From: SIG440 sp045591095
Lineage (GTDB): Bacteria; Bacillota; Clostridia; Monoglobales; Monoglobaceae
Assembly: GCA_045591095.1 (NCBI GenBank)
Contig: JAZNSF010000012.1
Location: 1-58,641, forward strand
DNA: 58,641 bases
Reading direction: 5' to 3'
In this document: positions 24,734-34,531 of the stretch, in pieces
How the letters are laid out: each line of letters begins with the position of its first letter
How positions within the stretch are numbered: position 1 is the stretch's first letter
Notes under the pieces: generated by a model
What the model saw: the letters and a program-made list of their open reading frames with translations, nothing else
Told to the model about the DNA's origin: nothing
The model's database searches: none
Position numbers and translations under genes: made by a program

Positions 24734-27700
24734 ATGGTACATCCGGTGAAACTTGGCAGAAACACTCGTATGAGCTATGGAAAGATTAGGGAAGTCATTG
24801 ACATGCCAAACTTAATCGAAATCCAAAAAAATTCGTACGACTGGTTTATTAGCGAAGGCCTTAAAGAAGTCTTCCACGATGTGTCACCTATTACGGATTA
24901 CACAGGAAATCTTATCTTAGAGTTTATTGACTACAGGATAGATATGAATCCGAAATACGACATTGAAGAATGTAAAGAAAGAGATGCCACATATGCGGCA
25001 CCTCTAAGAGTCAAAGTAAGACTTATCAACAAAGAAACCGGCGAGGTTAAAGAACAGGAAATCTTTATGGGCGATTTCCCCATCATGACTCCCTCCGGCA
25101 CCTTTATTATAAACGGAGCTGAACGTGTTATCGTCAGCCAGCTTGTACGTGCACCTTCGGTTTATTTTGCGGACAAGTTTGACAAAATCGGCAAAAAGCT
25201 GTTTTCTTCTCAGGTCATCCCCAACCGTGGTGCATGGCTTGAATACGAAACCGACAGCAACGATTTGTTCCATGTAAAAATCGACAAAATGAGAAAGACC
25301 CCCATTACCGTCCTTGTGCGTGCTTTGGGCTTTGGTACCGATGCCGAAATCACCGAGCTTTTCGGCGAGAACGACTATATCCTCCGTACCATGGAAAAAG
25401 ACACTGCAAAGACCTACGAAGAGGGTCTCTTGGAGATATACAGAAAGCTCCGTCCGGGCGAGCCCCCCACAATCGAGAGTGCTCAGTCACTTATTACCAA
25501 CTTGTTCTTTGACCCCAAGCGCTATGATTTGGCAAGAGTCGGCAGATATAAGTTCAACAAGAAGCTTGCACTTGAAGACCGCATCAAAGGCTTTGCTTCA
25601 GCTGAAAACGTTATTGACCGCGAAACCGGCGAAATCCTTGTTTCTGCAGGCGAAACATTCACCATCGAAATGGCGAGGGCTTTGGAAACAAAGGGCATCA
25701 CTTCGGTCGTGCTCAGTCTCGAAGACGGCCGGACCACAAAAGTTCTTTCAAATGGTATGGTCGATCTTTCGGCTTTACTCGGAGAAAAGCTCGAGGAAAG
25801 AAGGGCCGAGCTTGAAGGAAAGCTTAAGTCAAAGACAAATGCAGCGCTTGAAAAAGTTCAGAAACAACTGGACGAACTCAGCTACAATCCTCGTGACTAC
25901 GAGATAAACGAAAAGGTTCGTTACAGCGTTCTTAAAGAAATAATTGCAGAAATCCCCGATATGTTCTCAGACGAGTTTAAGGCAGCTCTTTCTGAGCGTC
26001 GCGACGAACTTATCCCGCGTCATATAATAATTGACGATATTATCGCTTCAATTTCTTATATGATAAACCTTTCAGCAGGCGTTGGCTCTGTTGACGATAT
26101 TGACCATCTTGGAAACCGTCGTTTAAGAAGTGTTGGCGAACTCCTTCAGAACCAGTTCAGAATCGGCCTTTCAAGAATGGAAAGAGTTGTTCGTGAAAGA
26201 ATGTCCACTCAGGACCTTGATTCTATCACACCACAGACTCTTATCAACATCCGTCCTGTAACCTCTGCCATCAAGGAATTCTTTGGTTCATCACAGCTTT
26301 CACAGTTCATGGACCAGATCAACCCCCTTGGCGAGCTTACACACAAGAGAAGACTCTCTGCCCTCGGTCCCGGCGGCCTTTCAAGAGAAAGAGCCGGATT
26401 CGAAGTGCGTGACGTTCATCACTCACACTACGGACGTATGTGTCCTATCGAAACACCTGAAGGTCCCAACATCGGTCTTATCAACTCGCTGTCGGGCTTT
26501 GCAAAGGTAAACGAATATGGATTTATCGAAGCCCCCTACCGCAAGGTAGACAAAGAAACCGGCTGCGTTACCGATATTGTTGAATATATGACAGCCGACA
26601 CCGAGGATAACTACTACGTTGCTCAGGCAAACGAGCCTTTGGGCGAAGACGGAAAGTTCCTCGCTAAAAAGGTCGTTACAAGATATCGTGACGAATTCCT
26701 TGAAGTTTCGGCAGAACCCGGCAAATGCCGTGTTGACTATATGGACGTATCGCCAAGACAGGTTACTTCAATTGCAACAGCAATGATACCGTTCTTGGAA
26801 AACGACGACGCTAACCGTGCCCTGATGGGTTCAAACATGCAGCGTCAGGCGGTTCCGTTGCTTCTTCCTGAATCACCGATTATCGGCACCGGAATGGAAT
26901 ATAAAGCAGCAAAGGACTCCGGCGTTTGTATCCTGGCAAAGCGCAGCGGCGTTGTTTCAAAGGTTTCTGCTTGCCAGATTGAAGTTAAAACCGACGAAGG
27001 CGAAACCGACTCCTACAAACTTATAAAGTTTATACGTTCTAATCAGGGCATGTGCATCAACCAACGCCCCATTGTAGTTGAAGGCGAAAGAGTTGAAGCA
27101 GGCGATATCATCGCTGACGGTCCGTCTACCAAGAACGGCGAACTCGGTCTCGGTCGAAACATCCTTATCGGCTTTATGACCTGGGAAGGCTACAACTACG
27201 AGGATGCTATGCTGATAAACGAGCGCCTTGTAAAAGAAGATATTCTTACCTCTATTCATATCGAAGAATATGAAATAGAGTCCCGTGATACAAAACTCGG
27301 TCCTGAGGAAATCACCCGAGACGTTCCAAACGTTGGCGAAGATGCCCTCAAAGACCTTGACGAACGTGGAATTATCCGTATCGGCGCCGAGGTTGAAAGC
27401 GGCGACATCTTAGTCGGAAAGGTTACCCCCAAGGGCGAAACCGAGCTTTCAGCAGAAGAAAGACTTCTTCGTGCAATCTTTGGCGAAAAGGCTCGCGAAG
27501 TTCGTGATACATCTCTGCGTGTACCCCACGGCGAATATGGTATAATCGTTGACGTAAAGGTATTTACCCGCGAAAACAGCGACGAGCTGCCCCCGGGTGT
27601 AAGCCAGATAGTACGTTGCTACATCGCACAGAAGAGAAAGATCTCTGTCGGCGACAAAATGGCAGGACGTCATGGTAATAAGGGTGTTATTTCAAGAATT

Positions 27701-28579
27701 CTCCCCGAAGAAGATATGCCATTCCTCCCGGACGGCACACCGCTTCAGATTGTTCTTAATCCCCTTGGCGTTCCTTCACGTATGAACATTGGTCAGGTGC
27801 TTGAAGTTCACCTTGGCTATGCGGCAAAAGCCCTTGGCTGGAAGGTTGCAACTCCTGTATTTGATGGTGCAAACGAAGAAGATATTATGAATGCACTCGA
27901 GGAGGCCGGCTACGAAAGAGACGGTAAGACTGTTCTTTATGACGGCCGTACGGGCGAACCCTTTGACAACCGTGTTACCGTTGGTTACATGCATATGCTT
28001 AAGCTTGCCCATCTGGTTGACGACAAAATCCATGCCCGCTCAACCGGTCCTTACTCTCTTGTTACTCAGCAGCCACTTGGTGGTAAAGCTCAGTTCGGTG
28101 GACAGAGATTCGGCGAAATGGAAGTTTGGGCACTTGAAGCATACGGTGCGGCTTATACCCTTCAGGAAATCCTTACAGTTAAGTCGGATGACGTTGTAGG
28201 ACGTGTTAAGACCTACGAATCGATCGTTAAGGGCGAAAACATCCCAACTCCCGGCGTGCCCGAATCCTTCAAGGTTCTTATCAAGGAACTTCAGAGCCTT
28301 GCTCTTGATGTTAAGGTGCTGGACGAAGACGGCAACGAGGTTATTCTGAAAGAATGTATTGACGATGATGAGCCCGGAGATCTCCCGGTAAGCATCGACA
28401 AGTCAGAAGACGCTCCCGACACTCATTACGAGGAAGAGAGCGATTCAAACGAGGATTTAATCGACAGCGAGCTGTTTTATGACTTTGAAGACACAGTAGC
28501 GCTTAGCGAGGACGACAGCGAGTTTGACTATGATGACGAAAGTCTTGACGATCTCAGCGACATAGACGAAGAACTTTAA
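24734..28579 (+). CDS. rpoB: DNA-directed RNA polymerase subunit beta
   Basis: A 1281-residue beta subunit. Typical stretches include FFGSSQLSQFMDQINPL and HKRRLSALGPGGL in the rifampicin region, and GYNYEDAMLINERLV and KMAGRHGNKGVIS near the active centre. Asp, His and Ser of the classical rifampicin pocket are present, so no obvious resistance change. GAGGTGA sets the ATG at 24734. The last ~73 residues form an acidic tail rich in Asp and Glu beyond the conserved core. It forms an operon with rpoC, 116 bases downstream. Confidence 0.99.
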   Translation: MVHPVKLGRNTRMSYGKIREVIDMPNLIEIQKNSYDWFISEGLKEVFHDVSPITDYTGNLILEFIDYRIDMNPKYDIEECKERDATYAAPLRVKVRLINKETGEVKEQEIFMGDFPIMTPSGTFIINGAERVIVSQLVRAPSVYFADKFDKIGKKLFSSQVIPNRGAWLEYETDSNDLFHVKIDKMRKTPITVLVRALGFGTDAEITELFGENDYILRTMEKDTAKTYEEGLLEIYRKLRPGEPPTIESAQSLITNLFFDPKRYDLARVGRYKFNKKLALEDRIKGFASAENVIDRETGEILVSAGETFTIEMARALETKGITSVVLSLEDGRTTKVLSNGMVDLSALLGEKLEERRAELEGKLKSKTNAALEKVQKQLDELSYNPRDYEINEKVRYSVLKEIIAEIPDMFSDEFKAALSERRDELIPRHIIIDDIIASISYMINLSAGVGSVDDIDHLGNRRLRSVGELLQNQFRIGLSRMERVVRERMSTQDLDSITPQTLINIRPVTSAIKEFFGSSQLSQFMDQINPLGELTHKRRLSALGPGGLSRERAGFEVRDVHHSHYGRMCPIETPEGPNIGLINSLSGFAKVNEYGFIEAPYRKVDKETGCVTDIVEYMTADTEDNYYVAQANEPLGEDGKFLAKKVVTRYRDEFLEVSAEPGKCRVDYMDVSPRQVTSIATAMIPFLENDDANRALMGSNMQRQAVPLLLPESPIIGTGMEYKAAKDSGVCILAKRSGVVSKVSACQIEVKTDEGETDSYKLIKFIRSNQGMCINQRPIVVEGERVEAGDIIADGPSTKNGELGLGRNILIGFMTWEGYNYEDAMLINERLVKEDILTSIHIEEYEIESRDTKLGPEEITRDVPNVGEDALKDLDERGIIRIGAEVESGDILVGKVTPKGETELSAEERLLRAIFGEKAREVRDTSLRVPHGEYGIIVDVKVFTRENSDELPPGVSQIVRCYIAQKRKISVGDKMAGRHGNKGVISRILPEEDMPFLPDGTPLQIVLNPLGVPSRMNIGQVLEVHLGYAAKALGWKVATPVFDGANEEDIMNALEEAGYERDGKTVLYDGRTGEPFDNRVTVGYMHMLKLAHLVDDKIHARSTGPYSLVTQQPLGGKAQFGGQRFGEMEVWALEAYGAAYTLQEILTVKSDDVVGRVKTYESIVKGENIPTPGVPESFKVLIKELQSLALDVKVLDEDGNEVILKECIDDDEPGDLPVSIDKSEDAPDTHYEEESDSNEDLIDSELFYDFEDTVALSEDDSEFDYDDESLDDLSDIDEEL

Positions 28580-28695
28580 TCCCCGTTTCGGGAATAAGTT
28601 GAAAATTCCCAACAAAACATTTTTGCTTTTGTCGCTCATAACAAAAGCAGAGTATTTGTTTAACCTTGTGAGCAGAAAGTCGAGTGATAAGCTAT
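28580..28695 (+). other. rpoB-rpoC intergenic spacer with hairpins
   Basis: The ~115-base spacer is long for rpoBC. It contains GCTTTTGT / ACAAAAGC (about 28625-28651) and a smaller CCCGTTTCGGG hairpin right after rpoB. Neither is followed by a T-run, so they look like mRNA processing or stability elements, not terminators. Confidence 0.5.
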
Positions 28696-31600
28696 ATGAG
28701 TGAATATCAGAATTTCGATGCTATACAAATCGGTCTTGCTTCACCTGAAAAAATCAGAGAATGGTCTCATGGCGAAGTAAAAAAACCCGAAACTATAAAC
28801 TACAGAACTTTAAAGCCCGAAAAAGACGGTCTTTTCTGCGAAAAAATCTTTGGTCCACAAAAAGACTGGGAATGTCACTGCGGAAAGTACAAGAGAGTTC
28901 GCTATAAAGGCGTCATCTGTGACCGCTGCGGTGTTGAAGTTACACGCGCTAAGGTACGCCGCGAAAGAATGGGCCATATCGAGCTTGCAGTTCCGGTTTC
29001 TCATATCTGGTACTTTAAAGGTATCCCCAGCCGTATGGGTCTTATACTGGATATGTCTCCCCGCCTTTTGGAAAAGGTCCTCTATTTCGCCGCATACGTC
29101 GTAATTGACCCGGGCAAAACCGGCCTTATGAAAAATCAGATTCTTTCCGAGCGCGAATACCGCGAAGAATGTGAAAAGTACGGAAATAGCGCATTCCGTG
29201 CAGGCATGGGCGCTGAAGCGGTTTTAGAAATGCTTAAAGAAATTGACCTTGACGCTCTTTATGAAGAGCTTAAGGCAGATTTAGATGGTGCTAAAGGACA
29301 GAAGAAAATCCGTACCATAAGAAGACTTGAGGTTGTTGAATCATTCCGTCAGTCAGGTAACAACCCCGAATGGATGATTATGCCGGTACTTCCGGTTATC
29401 CCACCCGAAATCAGACCTATGGTACAGCTGGATGGTGGCAGATTTGCAACATCCGACCTTAATGACCTATACCGTCGTGTTATAAACCGTAACAACCGCT
29501 TAAAGAGACTTCTTGACCTTGGCGCTCCCGAAATCATTGTGCGTAACGAGAAGAGAATGCTTCAGGAAGCTGTTGACTCTTTAATCGACAACGGCAGACG
29601 TGGCCGTCCTGTTACAGGTCCCGGAAATCGTCCCCTTAAGTCCCTTTCAGATATGCTTAAGGGTAAGCAGGGCCGTTTCCGTCAAAACCTCCTTGGTAAG
29701 CGTGTTGACTACTCAGGTCGTAGTGTTATCGTTGTAGGACCTGAACTTAAGATTTATCAGTGCGGTCTTCCTAAGAAAATGGCGCTTGAGCTTTTCAAGC
29801 CATTCGTAATGAAAAAGTTGGTTAACGATGGACTTGCACACAACATAAAATCCGCAAAACGCATGGTAGAACGTGTTCGTCCCGAGGTTTGGGACGTGCT
29901 TGAAAGTGTAATTTCTGAGCATCCGGTTCTTCTAAACCGTGCTCCTACACTTCACAGACTTGGTATCCAGGCGTTTGAACCCGTTTTGGTTGAAGGTAAA
30001 GCCCTCAAACTCCATCCGCTCGTATGTACAGCGTTCAACGCCGACTTCGACGGTGACCAGATGGCGGTCCACCTTCCCTTATCTGCAGAGGCTCAGGCAG
30101 AAGCAAGATTTTTGATGCTTTCTGCAAACAACCTGCTCAAGCCTCAGGATGGTAACCCTGTAACCGTTCCTACACAGGATATGGTTCTTGGTAGCTACTA
30201 CCTGACAATCAAAATAGATGACGAACTGGGCGCAGGCAAGGTATTTACCTCCGAAGACGAGGCAACCCTCGCTTATGCAAATGGCGCAGTTGGTCTACAC
30301 GCACCTATTAAGGTTCGTGTAAGCCGCGAAATTGACGGCGAAATCATCACAGGAATCATCGACGCAACCGTAGGTAGACTTATTTTCAACGAGAAAATCC
30401 CTCAGGATTTGGGCTTTGTAGACAGAAGCCTGCCCGAGAATAAGCTTGCCCTTGAAATTGACTTCCGTGTTGACAAGAAAAAGCTTGGTCAGATAATCGA
30501 CAAGAGCATCAAAATCCACGGAATTACCGAAACTGCAACACTTCTTGATGATGTAAAGGCTATGGGCTTTAAGTATTCAACCCGTGGCGCAGTTACTGTC
30601 GGCGTTGCTGATATTGAAATCCCCGAAGAAAAGAAGGAGCTTCTCGCAGCAGCAGAAGAAGAAATCGACAAGGTAACCAAAAAGTATCTCCGCGGTCTTC
30701 TTACCGACGAAGAAAGATACGAAAAGGTTATCCAGATTTGGTCAGAAACTTCCAACAAGGTTACCGATGCGCTGATGAAGAATCTTGACGAGCTCAATCC
30801 TATCTTCATGATGGCAAACTCCGGTGCCCGTGGTAGTGTAAACCAGATTCGTCAGCTTGGCGCTATGCGTGGTCTTATGGCAGATACATCAGGCCGTACA
30901 ATCGAAATCCCGATTAAAGCTAACTTCCGTGAAGGTCTTACAGTTCTTGAGTACTTCATTTCAACTCACGGTGCCCGTAAAGGTCTTACCGATACCGCGC
31001 TCCGTACAGCTGACTCAGGGTATCTTACACGTCGTCTGGTTGACGTTTCGCAGGAAGTTATTATCCGCGAAGAAGATTGTGGTACCAGTGATGGTATTAT
31101 CGCAACTGACATAAAAGACGGTAACGAAGTAATCGAAAAGCTTAAGGACAGACTCGTTGGCAGAACTGCTTGCGAGAATGTAGTAACTCCTGACGGCGAA
31201 GTTCTTTGTGAATCAGGCACAATGATTTCCAATAGCGTAGCAGACAAGATTGTTGCTGCCGGCATCGAGGAGGTTAAAATCCGCAGCGTGCTCAAGTGCC
31301 GCTCTAAAGTCGGCGTTTGCGCTAAATGTTATGGCCACAACCTTGCAAACGGCGAAGCTGTAAACATCGGCGAAGCTGTTGGTATCATTGCCGCTCAGTC
31401 AATCGGCGAACCCGGTACACAGCTTACAATGCGTACGTTCCACGCCGGCGGTGTCGCAGGTGACGATATTACACAGGGTCTTCCCCGTGTTGAGGAACTT
31501 TTCGAAGCAAGAAAGCCTAAAGGCCTTGCAATTATCGCAGAAATTGGCGGTCGCGTAAAGATTACCGAAAACAAGAAAAAGCGCGAAATCACCATTCTTG

Positions 31601-32217
31601 ACGACGAAAACGGAAATGCTGCAACATACCTTATCCCCTACGGCTCACGCATAAAGGTTCGTGAGGATCAGGTAATCGCCGCAGGTGACGAGCTTACAGA
31701 AGGTTCGGTTAATCCGCACGACATTCTTGCAATCAAGGGCTATACCGCTGTTCAGGATTATCTCATCCAGGAAGTTCAAAGGGTTTACCGTCTCCAGGGT
31801 GTTGATATCAACGACAAACACATCGAGGTTATCGTAAGACAGATGATGAACAAGGTAAAGGTAGAGGATTCCGGCGATACCGAATTTTTGACCGGCTCTT
31901 TGGTCGAAAGATATGCACTTGAAAGAGTAAACGAAGAAATGCGTGCCGAAGGTAAGCAAGAGGCCGTTCACTCTGAAGTGCTTATGGGTATCACAAAGGC
32001 AGCTCTTGCAACAGATTCATTCCTTTCAGCTGCATCCTTCCAGGAAACAACCAGAGTTCTTACTGATGCCGCTATCAAGGGCAAGATTGACCCGCTTCTT
32101 GGTCTTAAAGAAAACGTTATCATCGGTAAGCTTGTTCCTGCAGGTACAGGTGTTGGGTCTTACAACGACATTGAAGTTGTTCCATCAGACTTTACCGACG
32201 ACATAATCTTTAACTAA
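28696..32217 (+). CDS. rpoC: DNA-directed RNA polymerase subunit beta'
   Basis: A 1173-residue beta' subunit. The N-terminal zinc ribbon (CHCGKYKRVRYKGVICDRC), the catalytic loop NADFDGDQMAVH and the C-terminal CRSKVGVCAKCYG zinc site are intact. The ATG at 28696 is preferred, with GAGTGAT as a modest ribosome site; a GTG 12 bases upstream is in frame but lacks one. A strong terminator follows. Confidence 0.99.
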   Translation: MSEYQNFDAIQIGLASPEKIREWSHGEVKKPETINYRTLKPEKDGLFCEKIFGPQKDWECHCGKYKRVRYKGVICDRCGVEVTRAKVRRERMGHIELAVPVSHIWYFKGIPSRMGLILDMSPRLLEKVLYFAAYVVIDPGKTGLMKNQILSEREYREECEKYGNSAFRAGMGAEAVLEMLKEIDLDALYEELKADLDGAKGQKKIRTIRRLEVVESFRQSGNNPEWMIMPVLPVIPPEIRPMVQLDGGRFATSDLNDLYRRVINRNNRLKRLLDLGAPEIIVRNEKRMLQEAVDSLIDNGRRGRPVTGPGNRPLKSLSDMLKGKQGRFRQNLLGKRVDYSGRSVIVVGPELKIYQCGLPKKMALELFKPFVMKKLVNDGLAHNIKSAKRMVERVRPEVWDVLESVISEHPVLLNRAPTLHRLGIQAFEPVLVEGKALKLHPLVCTAFNADFDGDQMAVHLPLSAEAQAEARFLMLSANNLLKPQDGNPVTVPTQDMVLGSYYLTIKIDDELGAGKVFTSEDEATLAYANGAVGLHAPIKVRVSREIDGEIITGIIDATVGRLIFNEKIPQDLGFVDRSLPENKLALEIDFRVDKKKLGQIIDKSIKIHGITETATLLDDVKAMGFKYSTRGAVTVGVADIEIPEEKKELLAAAEEEIDKVTKKYLRGLLTDEERYEKVIQIWSETSNKVTDALMKNLDELNPIFMMANSGARGSVNQIRQLGAMRGLMADTSGRTIEIPIKANFREGLTVLEYFISTHGARKGLTDTALRTADSGYLTRRLVDVSQEVIIREEDCGTSDGIIATDIKDGNEVIEKLKDRLVGRTACENVVTPDGEVLCESGTMISNSVADKIVAAGIEEVKIRSVLKCRSKVGVCAKCYGHNLANGEAVNIGEAVGIIAAQSIGEPGTQLTMRTFHAGGVAGDDITQGLPRVEELFEARKPKGLAIIAEIGGRVKITENKKKREITILDDENGNAATYLIPYGSRIKVREDQVIAAGDELTEGSVNPHDILAIKGYTAVQDYLIQEVQRVYRLQGVDINDKHIEVIVRQMMNKVKVEDSGDTEFLTGSLVERYALERVNEEMRAEGKQEAVHSEVLMGITKAALATDSFLSAASFQETTRVLTDAAIKGKIDPLLGLKENVIIGKLVPAGTGVGSYNDIEVVPSDFTDDIIFN

Positions 32218-32228
32218 AAACCACATTT

Positions 32229-32260
32229 CCCCCTGACCATCTGGCCAGGGGGTTTTTCTT
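32229..32260 (+). terminator. Terminator of rpoBC
   Basis: CCCCCTG (32229-32235) pairs with CAGGGGG (32246-32252), extended by the inner CCA/TGG pair, followed by TTTTTCTTT. Confidence 0.92.
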
Positions 32261-32326
32261 TGCCATTTTGTTCCTTTCGCCACCATTCGACCTAAAGTTT
32301 GGTAAAAAAATTTTTTAATTTAACTA

Positions 32327-32355
32327 TTGACATTTTTTTACAACTATGGTATATT
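32327..32355 (+). promoter_or_regulatory. Sigma-A promoter of the tandem AbrB gene
   Basis: TTGACA at 32327-32332, spacer 17, TATATT at 32350-32355. The -10 lies inside the in-frame N-terminal extension, which rules out the ATG at 32346 and supports the start at 32406. Confidence 0.85.
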
Positions 32356-32405
32356 ATTGTATAGAAGATAAACACTTACAAAATTTGAGAGGAGCTGCTA
32401 TTATT

Positions 32406-32834
32406 ATGAAATCTACAGGAATGGTCAGACAGGTTGACAAGCTTGATCGTATTGTTATCCCCAAGGAGCTTTGCCGCACAATGGGTATAAGTGCAAAATC
32501 ACCACTTGAAATTTTCATCGAAAACTCGCGAATAGTGTTTAAAAAGCACATCCCCGCCGAGATTTCTGCCAGCAACAAACATAGCGCCGGAATAGTAAGA
32601 AAAATCGACGATATGGACCGTATTGTTATCCCCAAGGAAATCTGCAATGTAATAGGGATTTCGCCTAAGGACTATCTCGAAATTTTTATCGAAGATGATA
32701 AGATTATTCTTGGCAAATATGAATCTTCCTGCGCATGTATTTTTTGCGGTGAGGTCAATAACGTCACTCCTTTTAAAAACAAACTGGTTTGCGCCGACTG
32801 TCTTAAGGAAGTTGCAAAACTCAATAAAAAATAA
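32406..32834 (+). CDS. AbrB-family regulator with two tandem AbrB domains and a zinc ribbon
   Basis: A 142-residue DNA-binding protein. Residues ~5-50 (GMVRQVDKLDRIVIPKELCR) and ~60-108 (GIVRKIDDMDRIVIPKEICN) are two complete AbrB swapped-hairpin motifs in one chain. The C-terminal end has two CxxC pairs (CIFC and CADC), resembling a small zinc ribbon. Ordinary AbrB has one such motif per chain and dimerises through it, so this protein may fold as a built-in dimer. AGAGGAG sets the start. A role as transition-state regulator of sporulation is inferred from family only. Confidence 0.88.
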   Translation: MKSTGMVRQVDKLDRIVIPKELCRTMGISAKSPLEIFIENSRIVFKKHIPAEISASNKHSAGIVRKIDDMDRIVIPKEICNVIGISPKDYLEIFIEDDKIILGKYESSCACIFCGEVNNVTPFKNKLVCADCLKEVAKLNKK

Positions 32835-32845
32835 ATTGCTGGTAT

Positions 32846-32928
32846 AAAAAGAAACCTGTTTGAAGCCGTTTCTTTTTTGTTTTTACCACTAACAAAGGCT
32901 TGGTTAGTAGATTCTAACCAAGCCTTTT
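32846..32928 (+). terminator. Two consecutive terminator hairpins
   Basis: The first has AAAAGAAAC / GTTTCTTTT arms and ends in a T-run near 32880. The second is a perfect 14-bp stem AAAGGCTTGGTTAG (32894-32907) / CTAACCAAGCCTTT (32914-32927). Together they separate the AbrB gene from tspO. Confidence 0.8.
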
Positions 32929-33016
32929 GTGCTCTATTTAAAAATTTTTATTCATATTTTATTTTTACCCACATAGAGTAATTTCAAAGACCATTATATG
33001 AAAGGATGAAGTATAT

Positions 33017-33487
33017 ATGAAAATAAACTGGAAGGCTCTGATTGTAAGTATATTAATTCCTCTGGCAGTAGGCGGCATATCTGCGGCTTTAACTACGGGC
33101 AGCATGGAAAGCTTTGCTTCGCTGACAAAACCTCCGCTTTCGCCACCGGGATGGCTTTTCCCTATTGTTTGGACAATACTTTTTACTCTTATGGGTATCG
33201 CGTCTTATCTGGTATATACATCCAATGCCCCAGAGGCAAAAAAATCCTCTGCCCTGACGGTCTATGGGATTCAGCTTGCCGTAAACTTCTTTTGGTCGCT
33301 TATATTCTTTAATCTCGAGGCATACCTTTTTGCTTTTTTCTGGCTTTTGCTGCTTTGGGCGCTTATCGTCATCACAATCCTAAAGTTCTGGCAAATCCGT
33401 CCCTTGGCAGGGATACTACTCATTCCCTATCTCGTATGGGTAACATTCGCAGGCTACCTCAACCTTGCAATCTTTTTTCTTAACTGA
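33017..33487 (+). CDS. TspO/MBR (translocator protein) family membrane protein
   Basis: A 156-residue protein with five hydrophobic segments. The family signature KPPLSPPGWLFPIVWTILF and the later LAVNFFWSLIFF are present. Bacterial TspO binds porphyrins and sterol-like molecules and is linked to stress or photo-oxidative control; its role in anaerobes is unclear. AAAGGATG precedes the ATG. It is convergent with holA with only a short gap. Confidence 0.9.
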   Translation: MKINWKALIVSILIPLAVGGISAALTTGSMESFASLTKPPLSPPGWLFPIVWTILFTLMGIASYLVYTSNAPEAKKSSALTVYGIQLAVNFFWSLIFFNLEAYLFAFFWLLLLWALIVITILKFWQIRPLAGILLIPYLVWVTFAGYLNLAIFFLN

Positions 33488-33500
33488 TATCAAGGCAAAT

Positions 33501-34514
33501 TTACTGTCTTGTCAAAAGTCTAGACGCATACATCTCAACTGCCGCCCACTTGTCAAGCTTTGCCGAGCGCACCAGCGCCGTATATTCGGGGCCTAAGAGC
33601 ATCATCTTTATAAGATACTTTTCATCAAAGGCCTTGCCATAATCCAAAAGCTTGTTTACGACAAATGCCGGGCGCTTAGGTTCAAAGTACATGGCTATCT
33701 TTTCAGCACTGAGTTTATCGTAATTAAGCTGCTTTACCATAAGGATTTCACTTATCCGGGTATTAAGCAGCGAAAGTATTGTGGACGGGTTCTCGCCCAG
33801 AGCCTTAAGCGCACCAAGTTCTTCAAAAACGCTCCCCGAGCGCCCTGCTACAATACTGTCAATAACGTCAAATATACGTGCATCGGTAGATTTTGAGACC
33901 ACCATTTTAACATCTTCGGCCGTTATTTTTTGGCGCTCGCCCACAAAGCTGATAAGCTTGTTTGCCTCGTTATAAAGATGCGCCATGCTTTGTCCGCAAA
34001 GCTTTATCATTGACCCAATATCTCTTGGGAGTATTGACTTTCCCTTGTCCAAAAACAGTTTGTCAAGCCACCTTTCAAGCTGAACAGGCGAAAGCAAATC
34101 AAACTTTACCACCTGGCCATTTTTGCGGACCACATCGATGTTTTTTTCCTTCTTCTTGTCAAACTCTTTCTCGCAAAATATGACGCAAAGATACTCGGGC
34201 AAATCCTCTAAAAGTTCGCACACTGTTTTATAATCGTTTAGCTTGGCATTGCCAAAGAGTCCCGAGTTTTTGACCACCACAATCCGTCTGCCCGCCATAA
34301 CCGGAACAGCCATAAGCTCGTCTTTGAATGCGGGCACAGACAGCTTCTTGTCATCAAAGCATACAAAATTAAGATCCTCAAAGTCCGGCTCGAGAATTGC
34401 TTTTTTTATTGCCCGTATTTTGTTTTCCATCAAAAACTGCTCTTCACCGTAAAAAAAATATAAAGTTCCGATAGTTTTTGTTTGAATTTGCCTGTCAAGC
34501 TCCTTAATTTCCAT
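33501..34514 (-). CDS. holA: DNA polymerase III subunit delta
   Basis: A 337-residue clamp-loader subunit. It starts with the usual TLYFFYGEEQFLMENKI and contains RIVVVKNSGLF, LCGQSMAHLYNEANKL and the C-terminal collar region (SLLNTRISEILMVKQL). It loads the beta clamp with the delta' and tau subunits. GGAGGG precedes the ATG. It follows the ComEC-type hydrolase gene after 17 bases, a common clostridial arrangement since comEC often precedes holA. Confidence 0.93.
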   Translation of the reverse strand: MEIKELDRQIQTKTIGTLYFFYGEEQFLMENKIRAIKKAILEPDFEDLNFVCFDDKKLSVPAFKDELMAVPVMAGRRIVVVKNSGLFGNAKLNDYKTVCELLEDLPEYLCVIFCEKEFDKKKEKNIDVVRKNGQVVKFDLLSPVQLERWLDKLFLDKGKSILPRDIGSMIKLCGQSMAHLYNEANKLISFVGERQKITAEDVKMVVSKSTDARIFDVIDSIVAGRSGSVFEELGALKALGENPSTILSLLNTRISEILMVKQLNYDKLSAEKIAMYFEPKRPAFVVNKLLDYGKAFDEKYLIKMMLLGPEYTALVRSAKLDKWAAVEMYASRLLTRQ

Positions 34515-34531
34515 ACCAGCCCTCCGCTCCT

